From Ustulina deusta (lineage: Eukaryota; Ascomycota; Sordariomycetes; Xylariales; Xylariaceae), in assembly GCA_023159155.1 (NCBI GenBank), contig JAJNNX010000002.1:682001-746000 (forward strand): a stretch of 64,000 nucleotides of DNA, read 5' to 3'. The notes beneath the pieces are model-generated. The model was not told the origin of the DNA. It was given only the letters and a program-made list of their open reading frames with translations, and did not search any database. The position numbers were made by a program, and so were the translations under genes. How positions within the stretch are numbered: the stretch's first letter is position 1; each line of letters starts with the position of its first letter. This document shows positions 59,671-64,000 of the stretch, piece after piece.

Positions 59671-60388
59671 TCATCTCCCATTCTGCTTGCCAACAAAAGC
59701 AGGATTCTGCTCCATGGTCGAGGATATGAAGCCCCTTAGGGCGGCCCACCTACTTGCTGTGGAAGCAGTCGGGCCCGTTGCCTGTGCCTGTGCCTGTGCC
59801 TCTAGTTGGTTCGGAGTTTGCATGTCCACGGCTTCAGCATGCCTCTCAGCCTGCATCTCTGTGCCCGCATTGCCGCGGCCCATAGCATTTAACCTCGCGA
59901 GACTGTAGCTGAAGCGATCCATCTCGCCCTTGACGATCCGCTCCTTCTTCTTGAGGGCGCCCTTTCTCATTTTGAGACTCTTGTGCCTGATCTTTCCCTC
60001 GCGGAGCTGACGAAGTCCTTCTTCCGTCTCGCCATCGGCCAGCAAGTCAGGCAGGGCGTCGGCTAAGGACTCGAGGTTCGCGATAAGTTTCTTCCCGGGC
60101 CGGCGACGCCGCAGCGGTTTCCGGTGGGTCTTCTCGATTCGTGACATGAATGCCGAGTGCTTTATGATCCGCTTGTCTTTCTTCGAGCTCGTAAACCCAT
60201 CTACTGACGGCGCGACGGCGTCGGGTCTTGGTGCTTTGCGCGGAGCGTGGGGTTCGGCGTCCGTCTTCGCCGCAAGCTTTGCGCGGAGAGAGCGCCGTTT
60301 CGAGGGGGCTACAGGAGCCTAGGGATTGTGTGAGTGGTCATCTCGCTCCAGATGCATGATCAACTGGAATGAAAATCTCGCTTACCAT
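59671..60388 (-). CDS. ALB1: ALB1, shuttling pre-60S factor
   Basis: Predicted 216-residue Alb1, the small basic partner of Arx1 that travels with pre-60S ribosomal subunits from nucleolus to cytoplasm. The coding part of exon 1 is the ATG alone (60388-60386), followed at once by a GTAAGC intron; exon 2 is 60318-59671 and begins APVAPSKRRSLRAKLAAK, so the protein reads M-APVAPSKRR. Conserved features are the basic N-terminus, DGFTSSKKDKRIIKHSAFMSR (about 43-63), a basic stretch KPLRRRRPGKK, and KIRHKSLKMRKGALKKKERI. A QAQAQAQA tract (59780-59800) comes from a TGCCTG hexamer repeat. ATG 60148 (MSRIEKTHRK) in exon 2 is the only internal alternative and would lose conserved sequence. Confidence 0.88.
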
Positions 60389-60879
60389 TTCGACCGCCTG
60401 TATATTGAACACGGAAAAAGTGGTTGGTGAGGAATGCCGGCGTAGATTCGCAATGGCGGAATTGGTAGTATAACTGCACGATTCCTTCTCTCCATGCACC
60501 ACCACTACCGAGATGATCTATCTATCTAGGTAGTCTAGATAACAACTGTCTGTGGACATTTAATGTGGGGAAAATATGTGTGTAGGAATCGAATTACACT
60601 AACCTCAATAGGTTAGATATGTATCTCCCCAGGTCCGCCTACTCTTTCGCACACAACTTCAACAGTAAGAACATGAGGACCAGAAACAGATAGTTATAAG
60701 TATTACGCTATGGTCAAGTCTACTTAGACATAGAAATTTAGCCCCTTGAACGCCGAACTCATGCAACCCTCTAACCTACTAGCCTCTGCTTAGTACACAC
60801 AAAGGCCCTGCCCAATATATCGCTAACCTTACAAAACTAGGACACCCGGTAAACATGTAGGGTGCTATTAGAATTGATT
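60389..60879. other. Intergenic, 0.5 kb
   Basis: Promoter and leader side of ALB1 and 3' flank of the transporter gene. A TATCTATCTAGGTAGTCTAG run lies near 60520-60540. No gene seen. Confidence 0.6.
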
Positions 60880-62907
60880 TTACATATACTTTAACTTTCT
60901 TGTTGCGAACACGGCAGCAATGGCACTCAGCGCGCCGATGAAGAGACAAACGGCCACTCCATTTGGCCCGTCAGTATTGTGATGCTCGTCTGGGTGGGCG
61001 CCGTGGGCCAGTTCAGGACTCTTGCCGGGCTCAAGTATACTGAATACGATCGTTGATATTATCGTCCCTATGAACTGCGGGATCGTTGTGTAGATATTAA
61101 GGATACCGAAGTAGACGCCGGATGGCTCTCCTGCGGAATTCGATTTTGCTGTTGCATAGGGATCGTCGTGTAAAAGAGACGTTTTGGACAGATCGCCGTC
61201 CATATCTGCCATCTCTATGGAGGCATTGGATAAACGTCGGTAGGAACCCCCTTCTCCGCCACTGAGTTTGTTCACTTCCATCCCAAGAAAAGCGTGCGGT
61301 GCCCATGATGCGATGTTCCAGGGACTGTGAAGCAAGTTAACCGGTCTATACGACAGCCTGAGGAACCAAATTGAAACCTACAGTCCACAAATACAGACGA
61401 GGACGGCCGCGAATTTAAAGCTTCTAGCGAACGGAGCAAACAGCATGGCTGCTGCAAATGTTGCGTGGGCACACATCCACGCCGTCAAGAGATCAGGCTT
61501 ATACTTGTTGAACTTCTCCGCAATGCCCCTTATACTCTGTGGAGGTCGTTGAGTGTAGCTTCGGTCATCAGGCGACCTGATGACGAGAGGGAGGAACCAA
61601 GAGCCAAAAAATGTGATGAGGGAATAGATGATGAATGCCTTGCTACCAACCCGGCCGACCTCTCCCAGTGCATCCTTGGACTGTTTCGCATCGTGGGGGG
61701 CGTCATAACGAAAATAGGTCTCGCCGATCCACGTGGTACTATAGAATAGAAATGGAAACCATCCTATCCATGCCCAAAATTGAGCCATGCAAATCGCACG
61801 AATGCGTGGGGGAAGGTACACTATTGTCAACCAAATATGACTAGCGACTTGATATAATCCCTCCTCCTGATTTGGCTTCGATGGACGAGAAAGCAGTACT
61901 CTTTCTGTCACAGCCCAACAGGTTATACTACATGTGCCGACCAGACCAAGTGCGGCAAGAACTGTGAGTTGTTTGAACTGGGTCTCGCCAAGAGATTTCC
62001 CTAGCAGCGACGGAAGGTCAATCGCCCCAGTTGCAAACGCAATCCCATGGCCGATTGCCGACATCCTACTTCCTACCAGCGATATTAGCAGGGACGACCG
62101 AGGGCTTCTCAAAAAAAGACATACCCCAGGCGGATCCGGTCTGTTGCTTTTCAATAGGAAGAGTATCAACGACAAGACTTCTTCCTGCGCTCATAACTGT
62201 GTCGGTGTTAGGCTTAGAATTCCTAGTTTCCTGAGTGTACGATATATAGAACGGACCTGCGTTGATAGAGAAATCGACCGCATACTACGTTATTCAGGGT
62301 TAGCAATTGCCATTTGGATCGAGACACGAAGGCTTTTTGGGGGGGATAAAACTACTAAGGGAATGATTCTAGCCTGGACAGGCGGCATATGCTCCCAAAC
62401 ATAGATAGAATCATCTATAAAAAAGGGGGTAGAAAGGCACCAGGGACTACTTACTATAGCTAGCACTGCCGCGGAAATAGTGAAGTGTTGTGCTGACTTC
62501 TTCTCTTCCACGAAAAAGCTTACAATGTCCTCTGTAAACCCGAGGAGCAGCAGAAACAACGCTGATATAATGGCTCCAATTAAAATAAAGGGCCTCCGTC
62601 GCCCCCATCTCGAAGTCGACCTGTCTGCGATGGTACCAACGATAGGCTGGACAATAAGTCCTGACAACGGGCCGGCGATCCATACGAGGGAGGTTTTGCT
62701 CTTCGTCAATCCAAGGGAAAGGAGATATGGCGTGCAGTATGTCTGTTCAACGCCCCATACGAATCTGGCAAAGTAATCAGATATGTGGGATTTGCATAGA
62801 CACGAAGAGTGTACCTACGTGATACCGATGGTGCTCAGTGTCAGCAATGCCATTCGAGAGGCTTCCGAGCTGCCCTTAACTGAGGGCTGCCCTAGCCATC
62901 GCGACAT
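60880..62907 (-). CDS. Sucrose/alpha-glucoside-type proton symporter (GPH family)
   Basis: Predicted 544-residue, multi-pass (about 12 helices) transporter of the glycoside-pentoside-hexuronide class, like plant SUTs and fission-yeast Sut1. Six exons in transcription order: 62907-62819, 62764-62455, 62284-62257 (28 nt), 62196-62125, 62072-61382, 61324-60880; all borders GT-AG with consistent phases. Diagnostic sequence: TYCTPYLLSLGLTKSKTSLVW, GPLSGLIVQPIVG, the RWGRRRPFI signature between helices 2 and 3, YAVDFSINA and LVVDTLP, and WIGWFPFLFYSTTWIGE. A long hydrophilic loop (about 425-475) precedes the last two helices. It likely imports sucrose, maltose or related glucosides with protons at the plasma membrane. 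The frame stays open upstream of the ATG for about 30 codons (RALKRSHALHISHLSQA), so an extra 5' coding exon is possible. Confidence 0.88.
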
Positions 62908-63443
62908 GGCTTGGGAGAGGTGGGAAATATGCAGCGCGTGTGATCGTTTTAGGGCCCGCCTCGAGTTTGGTACGATCGGCGTCGACGATGAACTTGGAGA
63001 TTGGGGAAGGCGAGAAGTTTACGAGGCCCAAGCTAGTATTCTTCGTCCGAAGGCAACGGCAAATCCTATTCGACCGAATTCCATCCCAATGCTAGCTTCC
63101 AGGACGTCTCGTAGGAGGCCGCGTGGACTCAAAAGTGAACTTCTGAGGTATGGTAGGTAATTGTATAAATGTGCTGATAACCCGAAGTAAGTAATGGATT
63201 CAGGCAACATGTCCGAATCAGGGGTCTGTCCCGGAGTGATCCACTGTGGCTTCACGCTATTACAAGAAAGAGGCAGGACCTCGAATACCTAGGTAGGTAC
63301 CTGTGGGACAACTTGGAACATCCACTCTTGTACCATACCTATAACATATTGTAGTGCACACAGGACAATAGGTAAGAAGAGTGATTTTCCGTAGAGATGC
63401 GTACATACCAACACGCACGCAATCGAAGAGGTGGACAACAAGG

Positions 63444-63469
63444 TTTATTTTATTTTATTTTATTTTTTT
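63444..63469. repeat. (TTTTA) pentamer tract
   Basis: About four TATTT units followed by a T7 run. Simple slippage repeat. Confidence 0.85.
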
Positions 63470-63584
63470 GTCTGCTCTAGGTAGCTATCTAGGTCCTAGA
63501 TCGATCTTATTTATTATGCCCAATTTCTTAGATATGTTCTATCTAGGTATTACCATACCTCTATAGATGGGAACCCGTTACTGG

Positions 63585-63650
63585 TGAGCTATCTAGTGAG
63601 TTGAGTTCGATTCCTGACAGCGCTATTGGTATTCGCTACTAGATAGCTCA
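63585..63650. repeat. 13-bp perfect inverted repeat
   Basis: TGAGCTATCTAGT (63585-63597) and its exact complement (63638-63650) enclose a 40-base loop that contains GTTCGATTCC. No flanking target-site duplication is seen. Confidence 0.75.
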
Positions 63651-64000
63651 TTTCCCGTAGCTACTTACTTATACCTAGGTAGTGGCACTATAGCTACTCC
63701 ACCATATGTCTCCCTACGTACATAGGTACCGAGAGTATGGCTACACTACCTGTTTTTATTACCTTACATACATAATGTACCTACCTAGGTAGGTAGGTAC
63801 TCTAAGCAAGTAGTGTAGATTAGGTAAACGGTATGAAATAATATCTGAACTGTCCTCTCCTCATATTTTAACAGTATTACAACCTCAGAATACTTCCTTC
63901 CGTACGAGGAAATGGAATGCGCCTTTACTAGGTAGGTTGTAGGTAATACGTATAGGGGTAGAAACCTGGACAGAGAGCATTGACCCGGGTACCTTACTGT

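Larger units (their letters stand above)
63286..63791. repeat. Three TACCTAGGTA palindromes
   Basis: Exact copies at 63286-63295, 63672-63681 and 63782-63791, the last two only 110 bases apart, with further partial copies at 63477-63497 and 63926-63933. Confidence 0.8.
62908..64000. other. Right-edge intergenic region
   Basis: Promoter side of the transporter gene, possibly including an unfound first coding exon near 62908-63000. It contains three exact TACCTAGGTA copies (63286, 63672, 63782), a TTTTA pentamer tract at 63444-63469, and a 13-bp inverted repeat at 63585-63650. No other gene seen. Confidence 0.55.

Noticed and set aside
63585..63650. tRNA gene suggested by GTTCGATTCC
   Set aside because: No acceptor stem, no convincing A box, and the T-stem around the motif pairs poorly.

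Overview
The window is nuclear DNA of a filamentous ascomycete, most likely a Sordariomycete (Pezizomycotina). The evidence is short introns (about 50-180 nt) with GTAAGT-type donors, CTAAC/CTGAC branch points and AG acceptors, pyrimidine-rich leaders, CACAATG-like start contexts, and a gene set typical of that group. No rRNA, tRNA, CRISPR array, intact transposon or plasmid-type feature was found. Exon joins were worked out by hand from splice signals, frame and protein-family conservation.

Layout, left to right: a two-HKD phospholipase D-like protein (609-2991, +); a small basic orphan (3651-4019, +); an S9 prolyl-oligopeptidase-family protein that has lost its catalytic Ser and His (4339-6702, -); a mitochondrial-carrier-like protein (8154-9153, +); ESCRT-II subunit VPS36 (9465-11401, -); a gap with an ankyrin-repeat relic; the SAC3/GANP-domain protein THP3 (13465-15115, +); a 6.5 kb gene-poor stretch; the polarity scaffold BEM1 (21659-23756, +); thymidylate synthase (25257-26406, +); a transposase-derived CENP-B-type DNA-binding protein (27574-28944, +); a coiled-coil orphan (29631-31220, -) divergent from the spliceosomal helicase BRR2 (31800-38528, +); a PWWP chromatin protein (40579-42786, +); NPL4 (43959-46261, +); the arginine-specific carbamoyl-phosphate synthase large chain (47299-51136, -); an MCUR1/FMP32-type mitochondrial protein (53465-54372, +); a NEDD8-protease-like Ulp1-family peptidase (55198-56133, -); a 3.5 kb gene-poor gap; ALB1 (59671-60388, -); and a sucrose/alpha-glucoside-type GPH transporter (60880-62907, -).

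Most genes are conserved single-copy housekeeping functions (RNA processing, ribosome assembly, ESCRT and CDC48 pathways, arginine and dTMP synthesis, polarity). They are not an operon or a metabolite cluster, and no obvious multi-gene novel system is present. Accessory character is confined to the long intergenic gaps, which hold microsatellites, hairpins, gene relics and a strikingly frequent palindrome TACCTAGGTA.

The most interesting leads are the apparently catalytically dead S9 peptidase with an intact reading frame; the TACCTAGGTA palindrome family; a host gene built from a CENP-B/pogo-type DNA-binding domain; three genes with very small coding exons (a 15-nt internal exon, a two-codon first exon, and a start codon alone on its exon); and candidate regulatory sites that fit their neighbours (paired TGACTCA upstream of arginine CPS, an MCB-like ACGCGT at thymidylate synthase).
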